Assembly: GCA_003539755.1 (NCBI GenBank)
Contig: DPOH01000107.1
Location: forward strand, 1 to 5,564
Length of the DNA: 5,564 bases
From: Clostridium sp.
GTDB taxonomy: Bacteria; Bacillota; Clostridia; Clostridiales; Clostridiaceae
Direction of reading: 5' to 3'
The translations under genes and the position numbers were made by a program. Under the pieces are notes generated by a model. The model saw nothing but the letters and a program-made list of their open reading frames with translations. It did not search any database and had not been told where the DNA came from. Positions within the stretch are counted from its first letter, which is position 1; every line of letters starts with the position of its first letter. This document shows, one piece after another, positions 5,384-5,564 of the stretch.

Positions 5384-5398
5384 ATAGCTTAGAGATAG

Positions 5399-5433
5399 CA
5401 ACGGTTTAAGGATTTTCCTTAAGCCGTTGTTTT
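5399..5433 (+). terminator. Intrinsic terminator after tRNA-Gln
   Basis: A 13-bp stem pairs 5399-5411 with 5417-5429, with a single G-U pair, around a 5-base loop. A TTTT run follows directly. It begins 16 bases after the tRNA CCA end. It has more G-C pairs than most terminators in this window. Confidence 0.88.
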
Positions 5434-5506
5434 GACTTTTGCCCCTTTTTTACGTCCTATTTTTTAAAATAAAAAATATTGTATTATTTGTTAAGGCAGG
5501 AGATAA

Positions 5507-5538
5507 AAATAAAAACAGCATTTTGATAATGCTGTTTT
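5507..5538 (-). terminator. Intrinsic terminator, probably for a minus-strand gene beyond the right edge
   Basis: An 11-bp stem pairs 5512-5522 with 5528-5538 around a 5-base loop. Read on the minus strand the hairpin is followed by TTTTTATTTTTAT, a strong U tract; on the plus strand the tail is only TTTTCTTG. The bases to its right (5549-5564) contain a possible minus-strand stop codon, TAA at 5551-5549, preceded by Leu-Trp-Tyr-Ser. This fits a convergent gene ending just inside the window, but 16 bases are too few to call it. Confidence 0.6.
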
Positions 5539-5564
5539 CTTGTTGTATTTATGAATACCACAAG

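Noticed and set aside
5457..5478. TATTTTTT/AAAAAATA inverted repeat
   Set aside because: It is made only of A and T runs, lies between two better terminators, and has no gene ending at it.
5498..5525. AGGAGA at 5498-5503 as the ribosome binding site of a small gene
   Set aside because: No ATG, GTG or TTG lies at usable spacing, and the bases that follow form a terminator hairpin.

Overview
The window is strongly AT-rich and reads as chromosomal DNA from a low-GC Firmicute, most likely a Clostridium or close relative. The basis is codon use (AGA for Arg, ATA for Ile, TTA for Leu), purine-rich Shine-Dalgarno sites, short intergenic regions closed by intrinsic terminators, and the sequence character of the proteins. 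All confident genes lie on the + strand, and most form single-gene units with their own promoter and terminator.

Layout: 1-759 is the 3' part of a CPBP-family intramembrane protease whose frame is open to the left edge. A terminator hairpin (781-813) follows, then a short minus-strand open stretch (817-942) that looks like the decayed C-terminus of a lost gene. At 1038-1328 is a small two-helix membrane protein with an acidic tail and a good promoter of its own. At 1486-2364 is a LysR-family regulator of the CysL/YeiE-like kind, and at 2631-3641 a ten-helix YeiH/UPF0324 putative sulfate exporter. At 3852-5060 is a dimeric, eukaryote-like (type II) isocitrate dehydrogenase that starts at GTG and has its own promoter and terminator. 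At 5308-5383 is a tRNA-Gln(CUG), also with promoter and terminator. The last 130 bases hold another hairpin that probably terminates a minus-strand gene lying mostly beyond the right edge.

How the genes work together: the LysR regulator and YeiH transporter are the one clear functional pair. The 266-bp gap between them carries two LysR-box-like dyads sharing an ACTTATAT half-site, so the regulator probably controls the exporter in response to a sulfur oxyanion such as sulfite. Isocitrate dehydrogenase would supply 2-oxoglutarate for glutamate synthesis, and neither citrate synthase nor aconitase is in view.

The observation most worth following is in isocitrate dehydrogenase. The Arg-His pair that binds the NADP 2'-phosphate in homologues is replaced by Asp311-Gln312, which predicts NAD rather than NADP use. 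I see no CRISPR array, insertion sequence, phage gene, toxin-antitoxin pair or multi-gene defence system, and the window is otherwise ordinary housekeeping and accessory sequence.
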